From: Anas platyrhynchos | Lineage: Eukaryota; Chordata; Aves; Anseriformes; Anatidae | NCBI RefSeq assembly: GCF_047663525.1 | Contig: NC_092601.1 | Span: forward strand, 19,876,001-19,940,000 | Direction of reading: 5' to 3' | DNA length: 64,000 nt | Shown: in pieces, positions 45,227 through 57,505 of the stretch | How positions within the stretch are numbered: the stretch's first letter is position 1 | Layout: each line of letters opens with the position of its first letter | Translations under genes and position numbers: made by a program | Notes under the pieces: model-generated | Seen by the model: only the letters and a program-made list of their open reading frames with translations | The model's database searches: none | Told to the model about the DNA's origin: nothing

Positions 45227-48200
45227 ATGATGGCAAGATTCCTACGTGCTGTACTGCATACCCTGTGGATCCTTTTGTTTTCGTATGCAACAAGCAAAGG
45301 TATGTTTATTAATGTTTTAAGTTACTTTATTAAAGTTTTTTCCAACATCTTTTTCTCATGACTAGGAATAACTAGCAGGCATCACTATTGCGATTAATTA
45401 ACTAATAAAAAATTTGTCTTAGATCTCTTCATTTATTGGCCTTTTCCATATGGGCAAGAAGAAAAAAATAATTTGCAAGAAGGAGAAACTGAGGTTTGAA
45501 AAGACACCTCTGTACTTGCACATTGTCTAATCTATACTGGGCACCATGCTGCAAATAGGATGCTCAACAATAAACCAGTAACATCTCTGTAGAAATCTCG
45601 TAAGAGTAGAAAACATTAGTCTCGAATTTGTTCATTTTTATAGCTGCCACTGTGTGCCATGTGGGCTAACCAGTAATAGACCTGCAGGAAGCTATGCTCA
45701 TGAAAAAGAACAGGAGCCTATAGATCTACTGTCAAAAGGCATCTGCCAGTATGTGTTCTCCAAAGTGTGCAAAAATGCTGAATCAGAAAACTGAGTTGGC
45801 TGGATTTGAATGGATTTGGAAGGCATTTGCTTTCAGACAGTATGTATTCTGATTTCTGCCTGTACATGGGGCCAGATGACTTCCGTCTGATCTTCCGTCA
45901 CTACGCCTTTCATTTGGTCTGGCAAGATGTTTAGCTGCATCATGTTTTAGTGCTGCTTCTTAGATGATGGTTATATGATACAGTTCAACTCGAAGGATCT
46001 GAACGTGCATTTTGCTGGTATCTGTTAAAGATATTTCATTATAAAAAGAAGTTAGAAATATAAAATCATGTTTTCTGACAATGCATCTTCATTCTCTGAA
46101 AAAGAAATCTTACATCTAGCTTTTAAGTTATTCCACAGTAGTCTATGGGAGGGGTTACAGTTTGGTTTTGGTTGGCTGTTCTTAAAAACCAAAATAGTAA
46201 AATAATAATAATAATAGACTGCCCCCCCCCCAAAAAAAAAAAAAAAGATTTCTTAGCCATATGGCCCTAGTATACTGCAGGAAATCTTGTAATTTTGATT
46301 AATAAGAAGAGTAAAGGTTTGCAGGAGTATAATTTCTATGTCATCTGATTTAGGTAATCCCAGTTTTTCTGTAAATTATCAAGGTTTAATTTTACATCTT
46401 TTTTTCCACTAGGTAACTACATGTTTCAAGTTTCTTTATTATGTTACTCTAGTTGAGGATTAAAAAAGAAATCCAGCATTTCAATTCCCTTTTCTAACTA
46501 CATGAACTGAAAACAAATTCTTTACTGTATGGGGTTTCAAAACAAAATTCTCAAATGTATGAGGTTTAAATAAAAAACTAACGTATTGTATCAGGGTTGA
46601 AAAAAGGGAAAAGGTCACAGGAAAAGAATACAGAAAATAAGTCAGAGTCCTAGAAAGACATGAGGATGCTGAAAGGCAAGATAAATTTGCTAGCTTAACA
46701 CAGCAGGAACAGCTTTGTTTAATTCCAGTACTCTTGAAAGCGTAAGATCATTAATACATTGGAAAATAATGAAATTCATCTTTTAAAAGCCCATCATGAA
46801 GTGAACAATAAAAATATAAAGGACAGCAAAATATAAACAACAGTAACAAGGTAAACAGGTAATGGGTCTATTAAAATAAATGAGCAGTGTGTCTCTCATG
46901 ATATTATAGAAGTTTAATCTTTAACTTGTTGATGTTCTGATGATTTGGGGTTGTTTGTTTTTTGTTTCGTTTTTGAAGAACCATGGACCATTCAGAACAA
47001 AAGGGAACTAAACATGGTGCTGCCATCCAGAAAGGATATGAGTGATAGTTCTTATCTACAAGATAATTATCTAGCCATAGTAACTAAAGAAAAACATTTT
47101 CTAAATATTTGAATGATGATGAAACCATGAGCTGCAGTCAGTTCTAGGTTTGCAACCAGTCGGTATACTAGGCAATTTAGGTTATGATTTTCACCAAACT
47201 TTAGAATGGTTCCTTGGTGTTGCCATAAATCTTCATTTTCATAAGTGAGCTTCACTAAGATTATTGAGCTTACTCCAGTGATCCAGGACTGCTTGTTAAT
47301 GAAGTTTTATGGGAGGCCTTCTAGGAAGGCAAATGAAAGTGATACATGGGTTTGAATGAGGAAAAAAGCCACCCATTAGCAGTACTAAACAATTAAGTGT
47401 TTGAGTCAGGTTTTTACTGAAGTACTGCGTGGTCTGGTGGTAGATAAAGTGGTATGTAATGTATCACTGTACCCACTAATAGAGAGTTGGCCATCATGTA
47501 TGTTGCATTTGCAGATACTGTACTAAATCAGAGTATGCAGAATTTGCATGAGAAAATTCAGGACAACAGAAAATTAGAAGTGTAAGAATAAGAATGAAAT
47601 TAGGTATTTATGAGAACAAAAACTTTCAGAGGAATAATCTAGAACAGATTATTCCCACTGGAACCCACTGGGAAGAAGTCATCTTTGAAACTGTAGTGGC
47701 TGAAGAACATTACAGGATGTGAATTGTTGTCAACTAATCTTGAATTTGCAATGTAAATGACAAGAATGGAGAGTTGGTGATGTGCCCGGCTGTATAAGCA
47801 AAATTATTTACATACCATAGAGAAATGAAATCATGTCTCTATGTGTCCTTTATATAACTGCCACAAGAAAACTTCTAGCAGCCTCCCTAAAGAAACTCAG
47901 AAAAATAACAGTTGATAGAATTATAAAAATCAACCAAAGCTATTCTGAATTTTTATAGGGAATTTTGATGTACAGCAGGAAAGAAGGAATTAGATCTGCA
48001 ATGGGGAACTGTTCCAGGGAGACAGAGGGTATGCACTTGGGAAGCTTAAAACAGTTGTGGATAAAGTACAAATTCAGGTGTGTAGGCAGTGGTTTTGGTC
48101 TAAATCTGTTAATTATCTGCATTTTTGGCTTTTGAACCTTTTGTGTATAAAAGATAGGCTGATGCTCTTTTATGATAAAAATTTGGTGGTTTAGAGTTTG

Positions 48201-51200
48201 CATAATTAAAACTTGGCATTCATCAGAACCTCGCTCTCAAAGACGTTGTCTCCAGAAAGGTAGAGATACTTGGTAACATGCATCTCTTTCCATTTTACAC
48301 AGAACATGAAAAAATTGCTTACTTCCTTTATAGGGGCTTTATGCTTCTGTTTAGAGGGAGAACTAATGTTTATGCCTAGTTCAACTTATTCCTTGGATTT
48401 TCTTGCTTCTTATTGTGTGCTACTTCTCCCTACTTACAGCTACAGGACACATACAAGAATTTGGATGCTTTAGTGACTTTGCAAAAGAGCTCGTTTGTGA
48501 CTGGAAGGTGCCTGCACAGACAAACTGCTCCGAAGAATACCTGCTCTACTACAGGGAGGAATTTTTATTTCACCAGTGAGTGTTTAATAGGGTTTACCTT
48601 CTTTACTGTTGGAACGTTAAATACCCTACAGCCGTTATCAGCTTTGATTTCTTTCCTCTGCTATGAGTGCCTGCAACTAAATATAGTCAGGACTATCCTC
48701 CTTGCAAGGAGGGAAATGTTTTGTTGCAATTAACAGTGTGCTCTGTTCAGTGGGCTAGTCTTTGACAGACCTCTGCGTTCTTGGTACAGAGGGTTGGTCA
48801 AGTACTGCTTGTAGGAGTTGTAGGGCTCTCATAAGTTTACTAAACCTTCACTTCATGAGAAACATCAAATGATTTACCAGGCTGTAGCCTGTGTAAAATG
48901 AAGTCTCCCTTGGAGCATCAGTGAATATTTCTGTATACAGTGTAACTTGGTATTCATGAACACACCATTTGCACTGCTCTACAGCCAAGGCAGTATTCTT
49001 GTCATCTTCTACAGAGGAACATACATCAGAGCTTTCCTAGTCCTCTCCATAGAGGGGAGCAGTATGATTTCTCCATTGAGACTTCCCAATACCTTGATTT
49101 GCACTGCAATAAAACTGTTCCTATACTAGCAGAGCATCAGTCCACTCCTTTGGAGGTTAAAGTGTAGTGAAGGTTGCTTTTAGTGCTAATTTTTCTGCTC
49201 GGGATCAGTTCTTAGCTTTTCATTAGTGCAATACCAATAGGTAGCCAAGAGGTATTTGGGAAGGATGGGTCATCTGGAAGCTGCGTGGAGGGTTAAATTT
49301 TTGTTTTGGATTTGTTTGGACAGAGTGCTTCTGGGAACTGAATTTGAGCTTGCTTGTTTCAGATTTGATTGGCTCTACACATCGATAAGCTTGATTCCAC
49401 ATTTTGAAGAAATACTGTGCCACACTGCATAAACAATCATATCATTTTCTGCCTGTTTTTCAGAAACGTGTGTGTCCCTGAAAATGGAAAAGAGAGTTTC
49501 ACATGCACTTGTACAATATATCCCGATTATTTTGTATCAGGCCTCACCTATGTTCTAGCTTTACAGTTCAATGGGACTGATATGTGGAATTACAGTGTTA
49601 CACCAGCCCTGGTTGGTAAGACATTGTTTATTTTGTCACAAGGATATCTGGTTTCAGGCTTTGCAATCTTAGCTAACTCCTCATTAATGACACCGGAATG
49701 GTTTTTCCTTATTAGATGTTAAGTGTCATGCTGGCTTGAATTAAAACTCCATTTGGTGTAGATACCTGATCCTGGACAAGATTCTAAAGGAAACAATATA
49801 AGTAATGGGGCAAGCAGAATGATTATTCCTCTCAGCTGCCAGCCATCCACAGTTTGTGGACTTAACAGTGTATTTAGTGCATTTCACTAGTGGCTGTAGA
49901 ATTCAGGGATGAAGAGGATACTAGACTATCCCTACTCAAATTCTTCCGTTCTCTGTCATCCTCTAATTTTTCATGCTGTTGAATCATGCCCGTGAACAGA
50001 GCTTTTTCCAGTAATTGTTGGATTACAACAAACCATGGTAAAAGGTGAATGACTGCTCTTTCACGTGACAGAGCATAAATACAGTTTATCTCTGTCAGCA
50101 CCTATTTTGTTTAAACCAGTGTGTGTTCATAACACTGTCATCTCAAACACTCAGAAGTCTTCCATGTACCTTGGGTGGGCATTGATCTACAGCAGCGAGC
50201 CAGTTCCTTTCCTACCCAGTGTCACTGCTGCTCCGCAGCAGAATAAGCAGGAGCCTGCATCTAAGACTCAGGTAGCCAGGACAGTCTGGCTGCAAAGTGG
50301 TCCTAAGCTCTCTGCCTACCCTACAGCACAGCGTGTTGTTGTGAGGGTACAAGTTGTTATCATTTCTGCAGGTTGAAAGCTGCATCCAGTGCACCAAAAA
50401 TAGGACTTGAAGTTTGTTCAGCCAGCTTGAATATTCAATGCATGATAACAAAGACCATGCAGTTGCTCTGTCTTGGCCTCTATATCCTTGCACTATAGTG
50501 TAGTGAAAAGGTCTAAAATTGAATGACTCTGAGATTCTGGTCTCTGGTGAATATCTTTATCTCTGCTTCTTTCCGTCAGTGCTGTCTCATTGCCTTGTTC
50601 TCCTTGTGTTTTTTTTTTTGTTTGTTTGTTTGTTTGTTTTGTTTTAATATACAGTTAAGCCAAGGGCCCCCAGAAATCTTGCCGTTGAGAAAGCTGAAAA
50701 TGGTAATTTCAATCTGAGCTGGGAGGAGAGCTATACCCCTTCATCCATGCTCTCTGGACAGCCAGTCATCTTTGAAATAAAATATTGGAGCAAACAGCAC
50801 CCAGGAGAGGTAAGAGAAAACCAGTCTCTTCATTTTCTATCTATGGAGCTTCGAGGGTTAAAAAGTGTCTTTTTTTAAAAGAAGTCTCGAAGGACTTTGA
50901 AACCATGTCATGACTAATGGTGTAAGGGTCAGAAAAGGAATGTTCCTGAGCACACTTGCTACTGATCACATTCCCTAAAGGTGGTTCAAACTGAACTTCA
51001 TGGGACTGAAATTCTGCTGACTAGTACCCCAAAGTGTCTGGTGATTACATTAGACAGGGAAGAGATCTAAAATACAGTACTTCTGTTACCCAAACTTAAT
51101 TTTCTTTTTAGACATCAGGAAAACTTATGATGCAATTGGTATCTAACTACTTCCACTAACCCTTCTTCCCATAAAGAAATCAGTGAACTTCCTTACTTTC

Positions 51201-54200
51201 TTTTCAGGTTTCTATAAAATCAATTAACTACCAGGCAAAAAGCTTTGAAATTACTGCAAGCTCCTTGCAGAGAGGCTATGATTACATTGCAAGTGTACGG
51301 TGCAAGTATACAGACTACCCAGCCTACTGGAGTGACTGGAGTGACAGAGTTGAATTTCACTGTGGTAGGTATTGTAGCAAATAGCAGCTTGATAAAAGTT
51401 TGGTACAGTTTTATAAACCCTGTTGTATATATGCCACTGCCTTTTAATTACCAGAGGAGAGTTACAAAATTATTATCTTCATCCGTTTGAATATATTGTG
51501 GATCAATCTTTAAAGGCTTCCAAGGAGACTCAATGTGAAAAAGCAGCTCTTGGGGAAACTGAGGAAGAGAAGACCAAGTTGGATCATTCAGTCTTGTGGA
51601 AAAGAAGGCTGAAAGGGAATGTATTTGTTCTCTTTGCATATTTCATGAAGTAGGCAGCAGGAAAGAAGTCATGTTTAAACTAAAAAGCAATGTTTACACA
51701 AGTGGGTATAAATGAACAAGAGATACTTAGGAAATTAAGCAATACTTTAACTATTAGACGGCTGACTTTTTAAAAGAAAAAAAAAAACAACAAACTGAAG
51801 AACAGTGAGCGTAAGAAGCATAGCTGCACTACAGCAGAGATGATAATGCCATTCCAGAAACCATGTGGCAGGTTTGTCTCAGAGAGCTGACAAATGGTTT
51901 CACAATTCATGTGGTCTCCCAGTTCCTTAATCACCAACAGTAAGTGACTGAAGTACCTGCATTGACCTTTCAGACATGACACATACTATTGCCACTGGTA
52001 GCTGCATATGTTCTGTTTATCTGCTATGGCTTTATTTTACATCCTCTAAAGTAGCATTGCTTTAATATGCAAAAGAAGAACACCATGTTAGGAATGTTTT
52101 AACAATTCGTGTCCATAAAGAACAGTCCTGTCTGCCTCTGGGCCCTGCACTGGCAATTTAATTCTTGAACCACAGATGCAGTGTGTCCCAGTCTCCCCCT
52201 CATTCTAGTCAATTTATCAAGTCTTCAGAAAATACTCCTCAGATTTATGAACCTGTTTGCTTTTGTTATTCCGGACTTCTATTTCTAACAGTTACAGCCT
52301 TTTTTTTTGTCTTCTTCGAGATTAACTTAACACTGCTATAGGTGTGACTGTCCCTGTGAATGGCTGGTGAAGAATGTTTTAATTACTGGTGAAGTGTCAA
52401 TAAGAAAGCTATTTGTGTTTGTATGAAGTCTTTGATGTCTGGGGGTTTCAGAACAACTGATAACAACTAGTGACTGTTATGGGATACTATGCAAGCCTCT
52501 GATACCTGGCCAAGTGGCCAAGATATTAAGAAGAAGAAGAAAAAAAGAAGCTGAAGGACAGCTGGGAGACAAGACCTGCAGGGGATGTTCTATAAACTTG
52601 ATACAGTGCCAAAGGAGTACAAAGGGGAAGGACGAGAAAAAAACTTGGAGAGGAAGACTACAAGCCTTCAGCATGAAAGACCCCTAGAGACCCCCAGAGG
52701 GACCACTGGAGACTGATGCGCATGCTCCAGTAGGAGGGACTGGACCCTGGAAGCTAATTATAATAACCTGTTTTTTTTACAAGTCATAATGAATATGTAT
52801 TAGTCTAGGAGCATAAAAATCAGCTACTTGATGTAACTGGTGTACGTCCTGGTGGAGCGGAGACTCCCGGTGCACCCAGCGCTGTTTGCTTACCTCTATT
52901 CTTTTAATAAATCCTATTTTTTTATTTAATCCTATTTTGAAGACTGAGCCATTTCTAACAACCAGAATTCATGTTGTCAGTACTTATGTTTATATGCACA
53001 TATAGACATAAATATATATTTTTATTTAACAGATTATCAAGTAACATCTGAAGACATTCTGCAGATGGCTGTTCCTATATCTTGCATCCTGATCATGGCA
53101 GTAGCTGTAACTTGTTATTTCTGTTTTACCAAGTATGTATCAATGTTCACAGGTTTTATAGACCAGCAGTTTGCACAGATATCAGTATTGCCCTTGCTTA
53201 GTTGAATGTCTAGTAGTACAGGAATCTAATGACTTACTTTTCCTCAGCATGTTTATCTCAGACTCTATGAGCAAACATAAATCAGTTGTACTGTCATTTT
53301 GTGAAAAGAAAATCGAATATTTTCTACTAATCTTACTAGAATGGGCTTGTTAGAGTATCCAAAACAGGTTGCATTTATAGGTCTGTCAGTTTTACACTCA
53401 GTCTTTGCTGCAGTTCCAGTAATGATGGTTAAATATCACTGGAAAAAAATGAAAAGAAATACTGATAATGTGAAAGTCGGATCCTATCTGTCTCACACAG
53501 CATTTTAAACGTAATTAGAAAAACATATGACTGTGGTTGTGCAGAGCAGTCACGCACAGAGCATAAACATCTTTGTACTAGGTTAATGAAAAAGCAGCAT
53601 TTGGAGATATACGGAACAAGCACTTCCTCTTTCTGCAGTGCAGATGGCTAAGAGGGAGAGAAGAACAGAAGAGAGAAGTGTACACTGATCAAACCAAGAT
53701 ACAGTTAAAGCAAACAGTTTTAATTCTTGCCTTGCAGAGTGAAGAAAGAATGGTGGGATCAAATCCCAAATCCAGCAAAGAGCCATCTGGTCGTAAAAAA
53801 TGTCAAGGTAACTTACGGGCTTTGCAAAAAATACCTTTTCCTGATCACCAGAAATAGAATACATAATAAATGCTCTTGGCTGGCTTGTACATGAAATACG
53901 AAATACAGTTCATGTGTTCTAAAACTCATTTCTGTTCTTATTAGCTTTCAGTCTTGTGCTACATCGATGAAATTAAGTTCCCTTTCCATGACATAAAGCA
54001 GAGTCATATGGAAAAACAAATGTAAGTAACATTAACCAGAAGGGGGAGGGACACACCTCCACTTTACGGCATAAAATGTTTTCCTATTACATAAACATTA
54101 ACTGTCCTTTCCTTTTGATTTCCAAAAATAGAATTTGCAAAACCTGTCTGTCTCAAAGTTTGTCAAGCCAAAATTTCAAGGGAAAAGATAACATCAGAAA

Positions 54201-56283
54201 CGCTGAGAAATCTTGCAGTTGCCGTAGCAAGACTGGAGAGTGGTTTCCAAAAGGCAGTAGTGCAGTTTTAACCCCTGAGACAATTCTCATTGAAGAGTCT
54301 ATAGAAATCTGTGAATGTTTAACAGACATCGAAGCTGAGAGCCAGGAAGAAACTCATGACCAGATCACCATGTTTGAGTCTTGTGAGACCAGTGTCAGTG
54401 CTTTCAGGGAGCACAATGAACACAACGATGCACTAGCTAACATGTTCATTGAGCTCTTGGAAGATGAAAACAACATGAAAGATGATAAAGATCCAGATGT
54501 CATCACAAGAGAAAATAAAACCTTTGAGAAACTTGAGTCAAAAAGTGAGTCTCAACGAAGTCCTACAGAAAGCACAGCCCAGAGTCAGCAGACATACGGT
54601 ATTTTTCATAGAGTTTCCCCTTTCACCAGAGCCTCTCAAGATGGGTACAATTGCAGTATAACCAGCAAGAAGTCAGTAGAATCAGAAGAATCCTTTGAAT
54701 CTGGCTATCAGAGCTCCAGCACAAATTCTGCTTCTCTGGATGCAAGAGATTCTCCCCATATGCTTCATCAAAGCCTTTTTCTGTGCAGTTCTGAAAGTCA
54801 GCGTAACTCATCTGTCCTGATGGAGGAATCTCCAAATAAACTAGCCTTTGTGACCAACAAAGACAGAATAAGCAACCCTGCATACAAGAGCTTTGACACC
54901 CTTGTGTCTCCATCTGGGGAACCAAGTAATTCTGCATACAAGAGCTTTGACACCCTTGTGTCTCCACCTGGGGAGCCAAGTAGCTCTGCATACAAGAGCT
55001 TTGACACCCTTGTGTCTCCACCTGGGGAGCCAAGTAGCTCTGCATACAAGAGCTTTGATACTCTTGTGCCCACATTCAGGGAGCCAAGTAGCTCTGCATA
55101 CAAGAGCTTTGATACCGTAATGTCTCAGTCTATGGCAAACAGTAGCTTGACCATGCATTTTGAAAATGTGTGTTCCTCACTGCCTTTGACCCAGCTTTCA
55201 GAGACACCAGAGCTTTGCTGCAGAGATCAAGTTTATCGACCCCCTAGCAATCAGTCATGTTATACCAACTGCAGATCTCCCTGCAATGAGCTTGATTTTC
55301 AGAACACCTGTTCAGAACATACTGATTCTCCATCTTTCTCCACACGTGCAAATGATGGAGTTTCAGCTTTCCTACCAGAGGAGGAAATACATAAGCAAGT
55401 AGCATATCAAAATGTTCAAAAGACAGCCAACATGCTTTCTTGTCCTGTTGGACCTCAACCATCTGGTTATCAACCTTTTGATACTGCAGTTAAATGTAAT
55501 GGTATATACTTTGACAATGACAGTGAAATTATCTCTAAGTCATTGTATGAGCCCTTCATTCATGTGTTGTACAACAACCTGAGAGAAACACCGCCAGATA
55601 CCATAATCCATGAATCTGACCAGAATATAGATGACCATGTATGTTTGATTGTACAGGGCAATTGTACAGATTGTGGCATTGTCCCAGGTGTATCCTCTAG
55701 TGAGAATATCACACACAGTAGTGTGTGCTCTAACGAGCTGCCAAGTGATAGCAAAGATGAAAATGCCAGCAGAGGCAAACAGCCGTTGCATTTGTTAGAG
55801 GTGAACTGTCAAGATTTTAACAACGGAGAAAGAACTCTAAAGGGAACAAGCTTTAATGGCTATAACTGTAATGGTAAAGGAATGCAAGAGGACAGCAGTA
55901 ACAAGCTAAATACTGTCCTGTGCCCCACACATAACCATTTGAGGAAGTTTGAAAATGAAAGGGAAAATAATCAGGTAGGAAGCAGAAGGTGTGGCTCAAC
56001 AGCTAATTTGTCAGAAGAATCACTAGGCAGCATTGAGCTGAACTTAAAATCTGCACAGCCACTGGGGCTCTTGGTCTCAGACAAGCTGTCAGCTCCTCTT
56101 TGTATGGATAACCACTGCCCTTCTGATTTTCTCACTGTTAACACTGGGGGTTGTAGACTGGCACCTGCAGTTAAAAAAAGACCAGCAGAACTACTGAGGG
56201 AAAACAACAGGAAGAATGAGAAAAGAATTAAACTTTTACATGCTCTTGCCCAAGAGGACAACTGTTACATGAAGGTAGCCTAG
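45227..56283 (+). CDS. IL4R: IL4R, interleukin-4 receptor alpha chain, 9 coding exons
   Basis: Coding exons: 45227-45299, 48440-48575, 49464-49615, 50655-50809, 51208-51364, 53033-53132, 53738-53807, 53945-54021, 54132-56283. They join in frame to 1023 aa (human 825). Residues 1 to about 24 are a signal peptide. Next come a cytokine-receptor module with Cys pairs near C34-C44 and C73-C86, sequons NCS, NGT, NYS and NLS, and WSDWS at 213-217. The transmembrane helix is about 233-257. Box 1, WWDQIPNP (263-270), is the JAK1-binding motif and nearly identical to mammalian IL4R. The last exon encodes most of the tail: an acidic Ser-rich stretch, an NPAYKSF motif (Y558; the human I4R motif is at Y497), tandem copies of it, GYQPF (Y753), an ITIM-like VLYNNL (Y787), and a YMKV end like human YMRV. 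The receptor pairs with the common gamma chain or IL13RA1 and signals through STAT6. Two ATGs are adjacent (45227, 45230); the first is chosen. Confidence 0.95.
46199..46246. repeat. Compound low-complexity run (AAT, C10, A14)
   Basis: An AAT microsatellite, a short spacer, about ten C and about fourteen A in succession, in an IL4R intron. This region is prone to sequencing and assembly error. Confidence 0.85.
50609..50645 (+). repeat. T-run and (TTTG)n microsatellite
   Basis: About nine T and then TTTG units end just ahead of the polypyrimidine tract and acceptor of the IL4R exon starting at 50655. The run therefore forms part of that exon's 3' splice-site context. Confidence 0.85.
52436..52960 (+). 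mobile_element. LTR-like element (probable solo LTR) in IL4R intron
   Basis: About 525 bp begin near TGTCTGGGGG and end near TTTCTAACA. They contain an early purine-rich AAGAAG stretch, a TATA-like CATAAAAA at about 52812, a GC-richer block (GTGGAGCGGAGACTCCCGGT) and AATAAA at 52906-52911, about 50 bp before the 3' edge. That order is what an avian retroviral LTR (U3-R-U5) looks like. No internal retroviral genes or second LTR are present, so it would be a solo LTR. I could not find a clear target-site duplication and the edges are uncertain. It lies in sense with IL4R. Confidence 0.55.
54874..55125 (+). repeat. IL4R: 54-bp coding tandem repeat (18 aa x5) in IL4R tail
   Basis: Five head-to-tail units of exactly 54 bp place tyrosine codons at 54883, 54937, 54991, 55045 and 55099 (Y558, Y576, Y594, Y612, Y630). 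Each unit encodes AYKSFDT followed by LV(S/P)...EPS(S/N)S, with the last unit diverging after AYKSFDT. Units 3 and 4 are almost identical. The first keeps the NP before AYKSF; the others have NS or SS there. Confidence 0.95.
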
Positions 56284-56318
56284 TCATATTTGCCAAGAGA
56301 ACCACACCAGCCTCTGGA

Positions 56319-56324
56319 AATAAA
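56319..56324 (+). terminator. Proximal IL4R AATAAA
   Basis: The hexamer lies 36 nt after the stop codon. It is possibly a minor signal, because the next hexamer at 56837 has a better downstream context. Confidence 0.3.
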
Positions 56325-56836
56325 CTGTGTGGCAAATTGAAATGGTGCTTATTCGTCCAATTTTGCCTAAAGTGAGGGCTACTACAGTACAAACGTGGAT
56401 TCACTGGGTTGTAACACATACTTGCTGCAAAGGTGGCAGCTGGTATGTGAGGCAGGCCATTGGGGGACAGCAGGGGCTGGCACCTAATGTAGCTGCAGCT
56501 CTGTCAGGAAAGCACAGAACTGAAGTTTCTCTGGCTATGATCATTTCTTGAAAGTGAGCAGGAGCTGCATAAACTAGGAGTTCTTATTTGGCACAGCTCC
56601 TGGGGTTGGTTACTGCTCAGGGTCTGTATGTTGTTTGGGAAGCACAAAAGATGATATGGAAGTTGCTGACCTGGAAGTGGGAAGTACGTGCAAGTCAAAG
56701 GGGAAGTGACTGCCTTGCATTGGTGGAATTGCATACCTTCCGTTATTTGTTTATTGGAGGGGGTGCAGGGGGTGTTTCTGTGTTCCTGGCACCAGCATGT
56801 GGTATATGTTTTTATACTTCTTTAATCAAGATCTGA

Positions 56837-56842
56837 AATAAA
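56837..56842 (+). terminator. Likely IL4R polyadenylation signal
   Basis: AATAAA, 554 nt after the stop codon, with a T/G-rich stretch (TGTCATTTGGG) shortly downstream. This would give a 3' UTR of about 0.58 kb. Confidence 0.5.
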
Positions 56843-56869
56843 GATTACTGTCATTTGGGCTTAAGAAAT

Positions 56870-57447
56870 TGTTATTGATGATCAGCCTCTTACTTTAGAA
56901 GTAAGCAGTTGTTTCATACTTACACAGCTGTAAATGGAATGACTGAACTTTTCTAGGGCATTAGCATGTAGTTTGGTATTGTAAATTCTTCACTAGTATG
57001 TTGGCAGTAGCACAAAACAGTTAAGTAATTTTATGTGTATAAACATACATACATATGTTCTCGTTATTTAGAAACCCCTATTAGTATTAACATTCATGAA
57101 CAAAGATGGAAAGAGTAGTGCTAAGAGTGGATCTGTGGATGCTGCGCAGAAACTCATTTGACGTGTTTTGTAAAACTTTCATCCTGCAACTCTTTTGATA
57201 TTTCAGGTTGGCCCAGCAGTAGAGGTATTCATGCATCAATTTTACAGCATAAAAAAAAAAGTATGTAAGCCCTGGAAGGAGGGTTGCAGTGAAGTGCCTG
57301 TATTCAGATGCAATATTAACTCTTGTGTAGGCACTGATTTATAGGCCACTATGGTGCTGATGAACATGTTAATATTGTTTTTAATTGAAAATACATGGTT
57401 GACTTTTATTTCCACATGGATGAGATTTAATCCTCAGAAATACTCTT
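56870..57447. other. Intergenic DNA downstream of IL4R
   Basis: AT-rich sequence with no recognisable coding region. Confidence 0.5.
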
Positions 57448-57505
57448 AGAATCATAGGATCATTGAATCATTAAGGTTGGAAAAGACCTCTTAAGTCCAA
57501 CCATT
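57448..57505 (-). mobile_element. CR1 LINE tail, minus strand
   Basis: AGAATCATAGGATCATTGAA, then TCATTAAGGTTGGAAAAGAC and CCAACC, form the reverse complement of the CR1 3' end. It is a short 5'-truncated remnant. Confidence 0.88.

Noticed and set aside
51245-51490. Plus-strand frame of 81 codons over the WSXWS exon
   Set aside because: It is in a different frame from the IL4R exon, whose own frame gives WSDWS and joins cleanly to its neighbours.
54874-55125. Possible CRISPR-like array
   Set aside because: The 54-bp units are contiguous with no unique spacers, lie in frame inside a vertebrate receptor exon and encode a recognisable motif.
54623-55158. Minus-strand and frame-shifted open frames with repeats such as LVCRATWLP
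   Set aside because: They are antisense or out-of-frame readings of the IL4R 54-bp tandem repeat.
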